A stretch of DNA of 64,000 nucleotides, taken from Candidatus Obscuribacter sp. Lineage in GTDB: Bacteria; Cyanobacteriota; Vampirovibrionia; Obscuribacterales; Obscuribacteraceae. Made by a program: the position numbers and the translations under genes. The notes under the pieces are model-generated. The model had not been told where the DNA came from, searched no databases, and was given only the letters and a program-made list of their open reading frames with translations. The stretch spans positions 3,720,001 to 3,784,000 of the forward strand of contig JADJQZ010000001.1 of assembly GCA_016712465.1 (NCBI GenBank), given 5' to 3'. This document shows positions 18,242 through 27,330 of the stretch, piece after piece (the first letter of the stretch is position 1; each line of letters starts with the position of its first letter).

Positions 18242-19186
18242 ATGTCTGAAAGACTCCTTACAAAGGCCAAATCAAGCGCAAAACCGAACACGAAACTGAC
18301 AGTGTTGGCTTTCCTGGTGATCGCGAGTTTCTCCCTCCTGCTCTTTCCCCAGACAGCCCAAGCCCAGGTAGGCGTGCCGCAACCGCCGCCGCCCGGTGAC
18401 GGCAGTGCACCGCCGCCCCTTGATCCGGGCGACACCGGTGGCGCACCGGCAGTACCATCCGGCGCGGCCGACGGCAGTGCCGGTACAAATTTTCCCGTCG
18501 GTGCCGGTTCCGATCGCACCGTAGTAAGAATCTATAAAATGGATGGACGTGGTCAGCGCATGGTGCAAACCATCAGACCCGACACCCTGACGCCCCAACA
18601 GCAAGCTCAGATAGGCGGCATTCTCGGTGTCAATATGAATTCCGGCGAGCAATCGGTGGACGTCACCGTCTCCGATGCCCAATTAGAGCAGCTCAACGAA
18701 GCCATGGCCGCCTATCCGCAAACCTCAATGAACGGCGGACGCAAACAAATTACCGGCGACAACCCGGCAGCAGGCAGGCCTCTGCCCGGTCGGGAAGCCA
18801 TTTATGCCTTTCCCGGTGTGATTCCGACAGTGGCCACCTTCGGCCGTTACCTGGTCATTCTGGGTGTGGTATCAGCTACGGTGTTTATGGCTCTGGCCGC
18901 CTATTCCATGGTGAACGGCAGTCCCTACGGCGGCGCCCGCGTTCTGGGAGCAGCCTCGGGGCTCTTCCTGCTACTGGCCTCGTACACGATCTGGAAAATA
19001 GTACAGATGAATACCTTTAACGCCAACTCCGACCGCGCCGCCCAGATTCAGGCTAAAGCCGGCGGCGCCCAGGTTCAGGACGCCTTCATGACCAGACCGA
19101 ATCTGCCGGCAACACCGGCTGTGGGTGCCACTACCACGGGCCGGTCTGGCGTTCCCGTACAACCCCTCTTTAATTCAGGCAACTAA
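18242..19186 (+). CDS. Proline-rich exported protein with two C-terminal membrane helices
   Basis: A 314-residue protein. The signal peptide (VLAFLVIASFSLLLFPQTAQA) is followed by a Pro/Gly-rich segment (about 42-85) and a small folded region (about 95-165). Two close hydrophobic helices lie at about 205-227 and 240-262, joined by a short Gly-containing turn (NGSPYGGA). The two-helix hairpin recalls VirB2/TrbC-type pilins but the protein is about three times longer, so this is only a structural analogy. It starts 21 bases after the RpoB-like gene behind AGGGAA. Co-transcription with the polymerase-like gene is likely. Confidence 0.65.
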   Translation: MSERLLTKAKSSAKPNTKLTVLAFLVIASFSLLLFPQTAQAQVGVPQPPPPGDGSAPPPLDPGDTGGAPAVPSGAADGSAGTNFPVGAGSDRTVVRIYKMDGRGQRMVQTIRPDTLTPQQQAQIGGILGVNMNSGEQSVDVTVSDAQLEQLNEAMAAYPQTSMNGGRKQITGDNPAAGRPLPGREAIYAFPGVIPTVATFGRYLVILGVVSATVFMALAAYSMVNGSPYGGARVLGAASGLFLLLASYTIWKIVQMNTFNANSDRAAQIQAKAGGAQVQDAFMTRPNLPATPAVGATTTGRSGVPVQPLFNSGN

Positions 19187-19209
19187 GCAATAGACGAGAG
19201 CAAAAGACC

Positions 19210-19932
19210 ATGGAGAAAGTCGGAAAAACGAGGAAAGGAATGAGGCGGCAGGTTCTCGCGCTGCTTTGCCTGCTTGTTGCGAGCTTCCACGGGTCTTTAA
19301 AGGCAGAGGCCGCTCCCGCCAACGAAATGTTTAGTTCCATGCCCAAGGGCGGCACCAAGCCCGTCAAGAAAAATACATATGTAGCACCGCCGCCGGTGCA
19401 GCCGGCTAACGCCGTGACGGCTCCGGGCGCTCAATCGATGATGTCGCCAGCTTCTCCCGAGCTGACTTTTTTTGAATCCCTCGATACCTTGTGTTTTCAG
19501 GGTTGGCCAAGAGAGCAAGAGCGCTTCTATCTCTCTCAAACTTTTGACGGCGAATTGGAAAGAGTAGAACGCTGGACCAAGACGGCCCGTACCGTGGCCA
19601 AACGTTATCGTAATACTGCCACGGCACTACGTAATCTCCAGATTCCCAACGGCAGGGTTGATCTGCAAGAATACAAGGAAATGAGGGCGGAATGGTTCGA
19701 TAGCGCCGCCCGGGTCTACGAGGAGATGATTAAACCAAAACCACCGGCCCAGACCATGGAAGAATTGGAAGCCCAACTGCGCAAAGTAGATCAGGACGCG
19801 GAGGCGGTCAAACATTCCAAAACAACCATTCTAGCCATGGACCGTCGCTTGAGAAGACTCTATCGCGTGCATGAGCCGCGCGAATCCGATGCTCTACAAA
19901 ATTATGTAATGGGAGTGCCTAAACAGAAGTAA
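19210..19932 (+). CDS. Secreted coiled-coil protein of unknown function
   Basis: A 240-residue protein with a signal peptide (QVLALLCLLVASFHGSLKAEA). A Pro-rich linker (about 40-80) follows. The remainder is mostly helical and charged: SQTFDGELERVERWTKTA, MRAEWFDSAARVYEEM and MEELEAQLRKVDQDAEAV. Six to seven heptad-like turns suggest a coiled coil. No family is recognised. It lies 23 bases after the two-helix membrane protein in the same operon. Confidence 0.6.
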   Translation: MEKVGKTRKGMRRQVLALLCLLVASFHGSLKAEAAPANEMFSSMPKGGTKPVKKNTYVAPPPVQPANAVTAPGAQSMMSPASPELTFFESLDTLCFQGWPREQERFYLSQTFDGELERVERWTKTARTVAKRYRNTATALRNLQIPNGRVDLQEYKEMRAEWFDSAARVYEEMIKPKPPAQTMEELEAQLRKVDQDAEAVKHSKTTILAMDRRLRRLYRVHEPRESDALQNYVMGVPKQK

Positions 19933-20009
19933 GTAAGCAACCTCACTTTCCTAGTTTTCTTTTTCCAATTCGCGCTTACCGAAACACCCCCCTTGAGGCA
20001 CACGACAAA

Positions 20010-20780
20010 ATGGCGATTCAATTAAACGAGCGGGATCAGCTGATCTTCAGACTGATCGATGAGCACGAAGTACTCCTGGAAAAACACATTTCCTGGTTCA
20101 TAGCCGGCGATGAAAAGCCGGTCTTGATCAGAGACCGACTCAGGAAGCTTTTTTACCTGGACTTTCTGCTTTGCCAGAGACATGGCAGCAAACTGCCCTG
20201 GTGGACCACACCCACCAAGCCGCTGGTCTACATGCTCTCTCCCATGGCTCGCAAAATGCACGGCTTTGGTGAAAATCAGGAGGACGTTCTCGATAGCGAC
20301 TTCCAGAGACATCATCTGGAGATAGCCAACTTGCGCATGCTTTTTCTGGTAGCCCAGAAGAACGGCATCATCTCAGACCTGACCTGGACCACATTTAAAA
20401 GAGAGCGTCAGGTGGAGACCGGATTGAACGCCCGGGTGACCTTCAAACACGGCGGTGAGACCAAAAGCTTAGGGCTGGTTAATAATCCAGAAGTTAGTGA
20501 CATTTCGGTCCAGCATCTCTTGAAGTCGCAGCTTGCCGAGAAACTGGACTGGACCCTGGTCATAACCCGGGAAGAAGCCGACCAGAAGGCTGTAAAGGCA
20601 AGCCTGGCAGCCCTTGGCGAAAAAGTGCTCTTCTCCACCCACCAGGATCTATATAGAGAGGGCATCATGTCTTCCACCTGGCAAAATCTGGATAACGCCA
20701 ATATTAATCTGGCAACAGGCTTAACTTTAACCACGCCGACCTATATGGCCAGCTACACCAGTCCGCCCATCGCGGTCTAA
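20010..20780 (+). CDS. Replication-relaxation-like winged-helix protein
   Basis: A 256-residue protein with no signal peptide. The N-terminus (LNERDQLIFRLIDEHEVLL ... RDRLRKLFYLDFL) and then LVYMLSPMARKMHG plus HHLEIANLRMLFLVAQ resemble the Replic_Relax family (PF13814-type). That family is found with conjugative and mobilisable DNA and has a winged-helix core. DNA binding is therefore likely. A ribosome site (TTGAGGCAC) precedes ATG at 20010. It closes the operon; a clear hairpin terminator follows 39 bases after the stop. It may be a regulator of the operon or a relic of a transfer system. Confidence 0.6.
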   Translation: MAIQLNERDQLIFRLIDEHEVLLEKHISWFIAGDEKPVLIRDRLRKLFYLDFLLCQRHGSKLPWWTTPTKPLVYMLSPMARKMHGFGENQEDVLDSDFQRHHLEIANLRMLFLVAQKNGIISDLTWTTFKRERQVETGLNARVTFKHGGETKSLGLVNNPEVSDISVQHLLKSQLAEKLDWTLVITREEADQKAVKASLAALGEKVLFSTHQDLYREGIMSSTWQNLDNANINLATGLTLTTPTYMASYTSPPIAV

Positions 20781-20818
20781 AACCTAATAAATATAAGCTT
20801 TCTCAGTGGGGCTTGAGA

Positions 20819-20853
20819 GCAGAGGCATGGGTGTGCCTCTGCTTTCATCATTT
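20819..20853 (+). terminator. Intrinsic terminator of the RpoB-like operon
   Basis: GCAGAGGCA and TGCCTCTGC form a perfect nine-base stem with a six-base loop, followed by TTTCATCATTT. It begins 39 bases after the last stop of the operon. Confidence 0.8.
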
Positions 20854-20863
20854 GCCGGTGCAA

Positions 20864-20892
20864 TTGACAGGATGAGCAGCTGGGAATAGGAT
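20864..20892 (+). promoter_or_regulatory. Sigma-70-like promoter upstream of TadG-like gene 1
   Basis: A perfect TTGACA at 20864-20869 is followed after 17 bases by TAGGAT at 20887-20892 (four of six matches). It lies directly after the preceding terminator. Transcription from here would leave a leader of about 130 bases before the ATG at 21032. Confidence 0.55.
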
Positions 20893-21031
20893 ATTTATTA
20901 GTGGCGTTTAAGATTCACCCCGCTCGAAGGGGTAAAATTATCGGTTTCTAATTATACGGATTTAAGCTTCTGCCCCCCAGCGCAATACAGGCAACAGAAC
21001 TCCCCCGATTGCCTAATGAGGAATCAAAAAT

Positions 21032-23185
21032 ATGAATGTCAGGAAAGTACGGAAAAGGTCTACTGGCAAGACTACCAGGGCCGACCGTGGCAACATGCTG
21101 GTCTTCATCACCGCCTCCACCTTCATTATTATTGGTGGTCTGGCGTTTTTTGCTTTAGGTTATGTACGTCTTTTAGGCACCAATAACGAACAGCGTACCG
21201 CTATTGAGGCAGCTGCCCTCTCAGCCGCCAGAGACATCAGCCGCATTGTCATAGATACTCCCGAATACGGCTGGATATCCCTTTCCGACTCGGCACCCAA
21301 TGGCGCCTATACCATCGCAGACGATGACTACTACCTGCCGGTCAGGGGCATCAACACGATCATCGGCTCCAATCGTGTCTGCCGTATTATCGCTGAAGAA
21401 TTGAATGATGACTGGTTGAAAGTCATCGTCGATAAAGATTTAGATATGGCCAAACAAGCCCAGGCCAAACTGAAGGCGGAACTGGTCAAGTCCCTGGCAC
21501 CGGGCTATGTAGCCAAAGATGCCAACAACCAGGACGTGGAAGTCTACAAAAACGCCGAGGCGGCCTATAACTCAAACGGTGTGCGCATGACCGGTTCAAG
21601 CAGTTATGTAGCGGGCACCTTGAAACTTTCCCTGGGCTCTCTCTCCACCGGCACCGTCACCAACACTCCCACGCCGAAGCCGGCAGGCAAGGCGCAGGTA
21701 CCCGCTGCCGCCAAGCAGAACGGTTTCTACCTGTCCTACACGAACATTCCCGTAGGTGGCAGCGACTATGTCTTTGCTGGTATCGGCGACAGTATCAAAC
21801 TGGTGGACGCCAAGAAATGGGTGGCATCAGCCCCAGGTCTACCCTATCAGATGCAAACCATTGTCAAGGCCGAAGCAGATCAGCAAATGAACGGTCATGA
21901 AGTGCAGGGCTACAAGGTACACGCCGTAGCCTGCGCCCAACCGGCCAATGTCACCGATCCAAAACCGGCTCCCGGAGCCTTTACTTTCAGCTTCCCCGAT
22001 GGCTTGGTACCGGAAATTCCTAATCCCGGCGCCATGCTCACCCATGCCAGGCTGAATGCCGCCGGAGGTGCGGGCTGCTCCTACGTCTACGCCGATAACG
22101 GCGATTTCCCGGTGGAAACCGGCACTTCTTTGAAGAACATGCCCTTTCCTTACAGCGCTTCGCTTCCCTGTAATTCCGGAGTCGTATTCCGCCGCGGTCT
22201 TGTGGACTGGTGGAAGAGAGCCGGCACCAAGCTGCACATCAACTCAGCCGTGGCCATGCTCACCGATCCCAATTACAACTTCAAGCCGCCCACTCCCACG
22301 ATGGTCAACTGGAAAACTCCCACCAAAGCCGGTGGCAGCGATCTATATGATCTTGGACCCATACCCAACGGCAACATCCATGTTTATCGCATCGATCCTA
22401 ACTCCGGCATGATCTCTTATCAGGCTAAGCAACTGGATCCCATTGAAATCCCAGTGGCCGCCGATAACCAGCTCTACTCCGAATGTATCGATGCCATTAA
22501 GAAGAGCTCCGTAGGCAAGTACACCGTCGGCCCGTTTATGTATCCCGACACCGGTGACTTGTTCGACATGGTCTACCTGCTTGACACCTGGGATTGCTAT
22601 ATCCGCGACTACATTTATCAACCCGGCGCAGGTCCCGGCGGACAGCACGGCGGCGAACCCCTCAACCACCCCAAAACCGCCTTCGCCTCACCGACACCCG
22701 GTCTGATGGAAATTGGCAGCGGCAGCCTCGGTGCGCGCAGAGGAGGCGGATGGGGAAGGAGTTGGAACAGTCCTCCTCCGGTCGGCACACCGCAGCCCTA
22801 TAACCCGCCCCGTATCAAAGGCAAAGGTAAACCACCAGCCATCACAGCCCAGACCGACCTGGCCGAAACAGCCGGTTATCCCACAAACTTCTACCAGAAC
22901 TACTCAGTGGGCTCCGGAGTTCGTCCCACCTACACCACCAACGGCATGGCTGTAGACGTACGTTTCAGAAGGCAGGTCGACCCCGGCACTTTCTCCGATG
23001 TACTGGGCATCAAGATAGGCTATGTGGGTGAGAAGTATGGCGACTCAGTGCCCTCAAAAACCATGTTGCCTTACGTCCCGCCGCCGGACCCAGTTCCCGT
23101 GCCGGACCCCACCCCTACTCCAACCGATCCTCCGGCCACAGACCCCACCACGCCTCCGGCCACGGACCCGGTACCTAGTTCCTGA
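21032..23185 (+). CDS. TadG-like pilus-associated surface protein 1
   Basis: A 717-residue protein. It starts with a basic stretch, then RGNMLVFITASTFIIIGGLAFFALGYVRLLG, a single membrane anchor of the TadE/TadG type. EQRTAIEAAALSAARDI follows directly, as in TadG-like (DUF2134) proteins. The large remainder is strand-rich and extracytoplasmic. A Pro/Thr-rich C-terminal tail of about 40 residues (DPTPTPTDPPATDP) may span the cell wall. It has a paralogue at 33711-35744. No tad ATPase or Flp pilin gene is nearby, so it may serve a dispersed pilus or a stand-alone surface role. Confidence 0.75.
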   Translation: MNVRKVRKRSTGKTTRADRGNMLVFITASTFIIIGGLAFFALGYVRLLGTNNEQRTAIEAAALSAARDISRIVIDTPEYGWISLSDSAPNGAYTIADDDYYLPVRGINTIIGSNRVCRIIAEELNDDWLKVIVDKDLDMAKQAQAKLKAELVKSLAPGYVAKDANNQDVEVYKNAEAAYNSNGVRMTGSSSYVAGTLKLSLGSLSTGTVTNTPTPKPAGKAQVPAAAKQNGFYLSYTNIPVGGSDYVFAGIGDSIKLVDAKKWVASAPGLPYQMQTIVKAEADQQMNGHEVQGYKVHAVACAQPANVTDPKPAPGAFTFSFPDGLVPEIPNPGAMLTHARLNAAGGAGCSYVYADNGDFPVETGTSLKNMPFPYSASLPCNSGVVFRRGLVDWWKRAGTKLHINSAVAMLTDPNYNFKPPTPTMVNWKTPTKAGGSDLYDLGPIPNGNIHVYRIDPNSGMISYQAKQLDPIEIPVAADNQLYSECIDAIKKSSVGKYTVGPFMYPDTGDLFDMVYLLDTWDCYIRDYIYQPGAGPGGQHGGEPLNHPKTAFASPTPGLMEIGSGSLGARRGGGWGRSWNSPPPVGTPQPYNPPRIKGKGKPPAITAQTDLAETAGYPTNFYQNYSVGSGVRPTYTTNGMAVDVRFRRQVDPGTFSDVLGIKIGYVGEKYGDSVPSKTMLPYVPPPDPVPVPDPTPTPTDPPATDPTTPPATDPVPSS

Positions 23186-23209
23186 ACCGGTAAGGAAGTC
23201 AGCCAAGCA

Positions 23210-23247
23210 AAAGGACCTGCCCCATGGGCAGGTCCTTTCCTCTTTTT
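23210..23247 (+). terminator. Strong intrinsic terminator after TadG-like gene 1
   Basis: A 13-base perfect stem (AAAGGACCTGCCC / GGGCAGGTCCTTT) with a three-base loop is followed by TCCTCTTTTT. Confidence 0.9.
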
Positions 23248-23362
23248 AAGTCGGCAAAATTGAAAGCACATGGCAAGCCTGAAGGAGAGCAGGAAGCATT
23301 AGAGACTGCTAAAATATGCCAGCATTACCAGTAATAAGCTCTTCTAAATCGGGAGGTTTTTG

Positions 23363-24703
23363 ATGAAGTCTCTAGTGACAGCGGTGGCCCTGCAAGCAAT
23401 TTTGCTCTCAGCCTACCTGCCCCTGACTGCAGCCTCGGCAGCACCATCTTCTCAAGACCTGGTCTCGGTCATTGAAAAGGCCAAAGTGCTGTCCACCGGC
23501 ACACGGGTGGCTGCCTCTGTAAATGGCGCGGAGGCTTACGTATCAACTTATCGCAACGCCCGCGCTACAGATGACGACTGTAAAATCGAGGCCATTCTGG
23601 TGGCCAAGACAATTATGGATCTGGCACCAGCGGACATCAGTAGGGTGACAGTCTACTTTTACAACGCCCTCAGGTTGAATAAGAGGAAGGAAGTGGCGGT
23701 GACTGCCGGTGACGTAAAAGCTTTCGGAGCCGGTCAACTATCACAGGAACAACTCCTGGCTTCCATCGCCATCAAAGATACCGAACTGAACGACCCGGCT
23801 GCCAGACTTTCGGCTTATTTACAGCAAAGAGAGTCGGCTAGAACCCGCAAGAAAATCGAAACATATATGAACGGCGAAACCATGGAAGTGGTGGCCGACC
23901 TCGATCCGGATATGAGCGAGAGAGACGTCAAATACGAAGCGCTCAGAATCGCCGAAAAAGCCATGGAAAAAGCCGGAGCCAAAACCTCTCGCGTCAAAGT
24001 AAGCTTTGCCGATCCCATAGCCAAAGGCAATTTCAAAGAAATTAGCTTTGACACGGCCCAACTTGTTTCTTACGACAAAAGCCTGCAGTCGGCTTTGTAC
24101 AACATACAGATCAACCCTGTCACTGCCAAGATAGACATCCAGGCTCTGGAAGTTGTGGATGGAGCGGCTAAAGACGAACGCAGTCTCGTCCTCAAGAAAT
24201 TGCAAGGGCTCGACAAACAGGGCGTCGGCATAGGTCCGTTTATCAAACAATTCTTCGATATCGAGCAAATGGTATCGAACGGCAACGATGACCAGGCTAC
24301 TGAAGCAGTTAAAAAATTGACTGTCAGCGTGCAGGAGCAGGAAGCCCGAACCAAGGGAGCCAAGGCACCAAAGCCGGTGGCAGCAACTGCCGCTTCGGGA
24401 ACAGTCTTACCGGTGGCTATAGTCTATGAGAAAGACGGCGGCTATCGAGGTCGCAATCCTGATGGACTGGGCGGTGGCTGGTCACCGGAAGACATGGTGA
24501 AAGCTCCGGAGCAATACGTGAAAGAGAAAGAAGGCATGCTGGGCGGTAAAGAAAGTGCCGATGCCAACCCCAATTTCTCAAAAACACTATCCTGGCTCTA
24601 CTGGAACCTGGTGAAAAACGGCAAGACGGCTGAAGCAGAAAAATACGGCAGACGTTGGATGGCCAATCAGGCACGCTATCGTTTTCCATTGCCAAAACAG
24701 TAA
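23363..24703 (+). CDS. Exported protein with a duplicated domain
   Basis: A 446-residue protein with a signal peptide ending near TAASAAP. The ATG at 23363 follows GGGAGG at ideal spacing. Two regions, about 40-125 and 150-235, share one pattern: a strand with AEAYVSTYRN or GETMEVVADL, a helix with CKIEAILVAKTIMDLA or VKYEALRIAEKAMEKAG, and then an R-V-x-V-x-F strand (SRVTVYFYNA, SRVKVSFAD). The protein therefore contains two copies of an alpha/beta domain. The C-terminal 80 residues are rich in Gly/Lys/Trp. The family is not recognised. It ends at a terminator that overlaps the neighbouring gene. Confidence 0.65.
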   Translation: MKSLVTAVALQAILLSAYLPLTAASAAPSSQDLVSVIEKAKVLSTGTRVAASVNGAEAYVSTYRNARATDDDCKIEAILVAKTIMDLAPADISRVTVYFYNALRLNKRKEVAVTAGDVKAFGAGQLSQEQLLASIAIKDTELNDPAARLSAYLQQRESARTRKKIETYMNGETMEVVADLDPDMSERDVKYEALRIAEKAMEKAGAKTSRVKVSFADPIAKGNFKEISFDTAQLVSYDKSLQSALYNIQINPVTAKIDIQALEVVDGAAKDERSLVLKKLQGLDKQGVGIGPFIKQFFDIEQMVSNGNDDQATEAVKKLTVSVQEQEARTKGAKAPKPVAATAASGTVLPVAIVYEKDGGYRGRNPDGLGGGWSPEDMVKAPEQYVKEKEGMLGGKESADANPNFSKTLSWLYWNLVKNGKTAEAEKYGRRWMANQARYRFPLPKQ

Positions 24704-24715
24704 AGCCGAAGATTA

Positions 24716-25393
24716 TCAGCGCTCACCGCTCTCCGTATTGCGGAGAGCGGTTTCTATTAGTACTTTCACGGTCCACTCTTTCTGCCCCTCGCGGCGCGCC
24801 GCCAACCTGTCATAGCGGTCGGAGGCTTCTTCCGCCACATCGGTAACTCGCTGACGAAAAGCCTGAGCAATCTCGCCGTAAGCAAGTTGCAGAGCCTGCT
24901 TGCGGGCCGCCTCATAGGTTCGCCCCATACCGTAAAAACGCTTACCCATCAAAGCCTGGCAGGCTTTCTGCGCTACCTCGGGAGCCTTGGCGTATACACG
25001 CCGGCAAATTTCCACGTGCCCTTCTTCATGGGCGAGAGTATCAGCCGGAGCTTTCTTAGAAACACAGACTTGCACCGGACAGGAGAGTTTTACCCGGGCG
25101 CCTTTGATCATCAAGGTACAACTTCCGAAACCGGAAGCATCCTCCTTCTTGATCTCATCATAGGAAAGCTCCACATTGCAGTGATAGAACCACTCCGTGA
25201 AAGCTTCAAAATCGAGGTCCTTACAGCGTCCGGCCAGGTCCTTGCGGTCCTCCAGATAAACCACGTCCTTTTCCAGCGGTTTCACATCCAGACTTATGCC
25301 GGAACTCTGAGCAGGGTTTTGCTGGTTGCAAGCGCTGAGCAGAGGCACAAGCAATAGAGCGAGTAAACCGCGTCCTGAAAACTGAAAGGACAT
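24716..25393 (-). CDS. Lipoprotein with HEEGH metalloprotease-like motif
   Basis: A 225-residue lipoprotein with lipobox LLSAC at residues 18-22. Its central motif TLAHEEGHVEIC has the HExxH arrangement of zinc peptidases and resembles the DUF922 pattern of HEQGH followed by an acidic/hydrophobic helix. Several Cys residues (CKDL, YHCN, GSCTLM, LSCPVQVCV) could form disulfides outside the cytoplasm. The C-terminal 90 residues are helical and charged. Zinc binding and proteolysis are inferences from the motif. Its last codons are part of the hairpin terminator of the convergent gene. Confidence 0.65.
   Translation of the reverse strand: MSFQFSGRGLLALLLVPLLSACNQQNPAQSSGISLDVKPLEKDVVYLEDRKDLAGRCKDLDFEAFTEWFYHCNVELSYDEIKKEDASGFGSCTLMIKGARVKLSCPVQVCVSKKAPADTLAHEEGHVEICRRVYAKAPEVAQKACQALMGKRFYGMGRTYEAARKQALQLAYGEIAQAFRQRVTDVAEEASDRYDRLAARREGQKEWTVKVLIETALRNTESGER
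24725..24760. terminator. Hairpin shared by two convergent genes
   Basis: ACCGCTCTCCG and CGGAGAGCGGT form an 11-base perfect stem with a five-base loop and TTCTATT on the plus side. It lies inside the last codons of the minus-strand lipoprotein gene. Confidence 0.75.
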
Positions 25394-25415
25394 AAGTCTT
25401 AAACCTCAATAGCTC

Positions 25416-27254
25416 CTAGTGTTCTTTCAGTTCGAGAGTAACCTTCCTGTTCACATCGGCCGATATGGAGAGCTGTCGAATGGAGCGCACGGCATAAGAA
25501 CCGGCCTGGGGCGGAAGAAATTTAAAACTATAAACTCCGGAAGGTAAGGTCAAACAGCAACTGCCGTCATCATGGGTGACCACAAAACCATGGGGATAAC
25601 CCAGAGAGCGAGCCCCGATTATCTGAGCGGGCGGCGCGGAATTGTCGCCCGGATCCTCTCCGTAGGGCGTATAGGAGACGCGGCAGCGCGGCACCGGCTG
25701 TCCATCTTCTCCGTATACCGTGAATTTGACTTGCGACCAACCATGCCAGACTATATCTAAATTAAAAGGCTCGTCCTTCAATTCCACCCGCTGAGCACCG
25801 GCAAAATCCTTGTGTACCACAAGCTTGTAAGCTCCGGGAGCCAGAAATAGACAATAACGCCCCTCACCATCGGTGATACCGGAGGCAACGGCCAGGGCGT
25901 CGTCCAATTCCTTTTCGCCGTTTTCCGGCAGCACAAAGTTACCGGCATAGACAGCGACTTTTACCCCCGGTCTGGCCTGGCCGGCGTCATCGGAAACTCT
26001 TCCATAAAGGGCCGTGCCGATATTCAAGCGCACCGCCACATGAGTCTCCCCTCCCACCACCACGTTAGCCGTGAAGGGAGCCAAACTGGCATACTCGATA
26101 TTGTCTATGGAAATAGTGGGAGCATCCTTGGGATGAGCACTGACCGTCAGTTTATAACTACCAGAGGGAAGGGAAAGGGCAAACTGTCCATCTCCATCGG
26201 TACGGGTTAGATATTCGTTTTGCAAATCTTGAGAGACAACCTGCACCAGCGCCTGCGAAAGCAGCCTTGTGTCATAGACGACCTGACCCTTGAGGCGATG
26301 CCCTTCCTGCAAGGTGAAACGTTCCCGCCTTGGTTGCCCGTTCTCACCTGCCTGGGCCAGAACACCGGCTTGTTTGTAGGTGAAGAAGCAAGACCCGGCT
26401 TTCGGTTCAATCACTAGATCATAAAGACCCGGCTCAATGGCAAATTGAAACTTACCCTCGGGGCCGGTGACGGCAGTGGAGCGCAACTCCAACTCGTCGA
26501 TGAGAATCCGCTCCGGGGAAGAGTCACCGCTCAAGTGCGCCGGCGTCAGTGTAACCCGAGCCCCTTCCACAGGAGCACCGAGCAGATCCACGACCTCGCC
26601 GCCAAAACCTTCCAGGTCGGGCAAATTGAGGTTTATCTCTTCGTCGGAGGTGACCGTCAAGACATCAGTACGAGTAGTGAGGAAATTAAATCGCGGTGCC
26701 CCCTCCTCAAAGTGGGAACGAGCCCGGAGAGCCAGATTGTACTTCCCCCTGGGCACCACAAGAGAAAATTCTCCCGTTTGCGAAAGCGAGGCAAGAGCTC
26801 GATAGGAGGAAGGTTCGATCCCCAGAGCCAGGAGTTCGATACTGGCGAAAAAGGACTCTAAAAGCTCCCCCCTCTCCTGGTATTGTCCTAAATTGACCCG
26901 ACCGTGGATGACACAACCGGTAGAGAGGTTGATATTGACGGTGGTATTACCAATGACTTTCACGTCTTCCACGGATTTGGAGAGGAAGCGAGTGCCGGCT
27001 TCCACATTGGGTATGGTGCGCAAAGTATAGACACCCGGTCTGACCGCGAAGGAAAATTCACCGCGACTGCCGGTCATACCAACGGAAAGTGGCTCCGAAC
27101 CGGGCTCAAAGAGCTGATATTGATCAAAAACCGCTATTTGCAGATTGGCCACCGGCAGGCCCTGGTGTTTGACGTGACCGACCAGATTGTAGGTAAAGCC
27201 GGTCAGCTCTCGCTGAGACCTGCTATTGGCTGGCTGACCTGAACTGGAAGACAA
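25416..27254 (-). CDS. Multi-domain carboxypeptidase-regulatory-like (CarboxypepD_reg) protein
   Basis: A 612-residue protein built of about six beta-sandwich repeats. Each has the pattern hydrophobic-V/A-x-x-D/G-x-G-x-F/Y-x-x-x-L-x-x-G-x-Y-x-L; examples are TGSRGEFSFAVRPGVYTL, TGPEGKFQFAIEPGLYDL, RTDGDGQFALSLPSGSYKL and TDGEGRYCLFLAPGAYKL. These are carboxypeptidase regulatory-like or Cna-B-like domains, usually in surface or extracellular proteins. No signal peptide or anchor is visible, so export is uncertain. The start is TTG at 27254, with AGGAG rather far upstream. It lies 22 bases from the lipoprotein gene on the same strand, suggesting an operon. Confidence 0.7.
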   Translation of the reverse strand: MSSSSGQPANSRSQRELTGFTYNLVGHVKHQGLPVANLQIAVFDQYQLFEPGSEPLSVGMTGSRGEFSFAVRPGVYTLRTIPNVEAGTRFLSKSVEDVKVIGNTTVNINLSTGCVIHGRVNLGQYQERGELLESFFASIELLALGIEPSSYRALASLSQTGEFSLVVPRGKYNLALRARSHFEEGAPRFNFLTTRTDVLTVTSDEEINLNLPDLEGFGGEVVDLLGAPVEGARVTLTPAHLSGDSSPERILIDELELRSTAVTGPEGKFQFAIEPGLYDLVIEPKAGSCFFTYKQAGVLAQAGENGQPRRERFTLQEGHRLKGQVVYDTRLLSQALVQVVSQDLQNEYLTRTDGDGQFALSLPSGSYKLTVSAHPKDAPTISIDNIEYASLAPFTANVVVGGETHVAVRLNIGTALYGRVSDDAGQARPGVKVAVYAGNFVLPENGEKELDDALAVASGITDGEGRYCLFLAPGAYKLVVHKDFAGAQRVELKDEPFNLDIVWHGWSQVKFTVYGEDGQPVPRCRVSYTPYGEDPGDNSAPPAQIIGARSLGYPHGFVVTHDDGSCCLTLPSGVYSFKFLPPQAGSYAVRSIRQLSISADVNRKVTLELKEH

Positions 27255-27330
27255 TGCCGCTTATGCTCCTGTAGTGAGCTATATTTTAGCAGCTTGAACC
27301 AGGAGCAGAATATTTCTCGGCTCTTCAGTT

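Larger units (their letters stand above)
20784..20901. repeat. 11-bp inverted repeat flanking terminator and promoter
   Basis: CTAATAAATAT at 20784-20794 is exactly complementary to ATATTTATTAG at 20891-20901. The arms enclose the operon terminator and the next promoter. The right arm overlaps the -10 end, so it may be a regulatory site or a chance AT-rich match. Confidence 0.4.
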
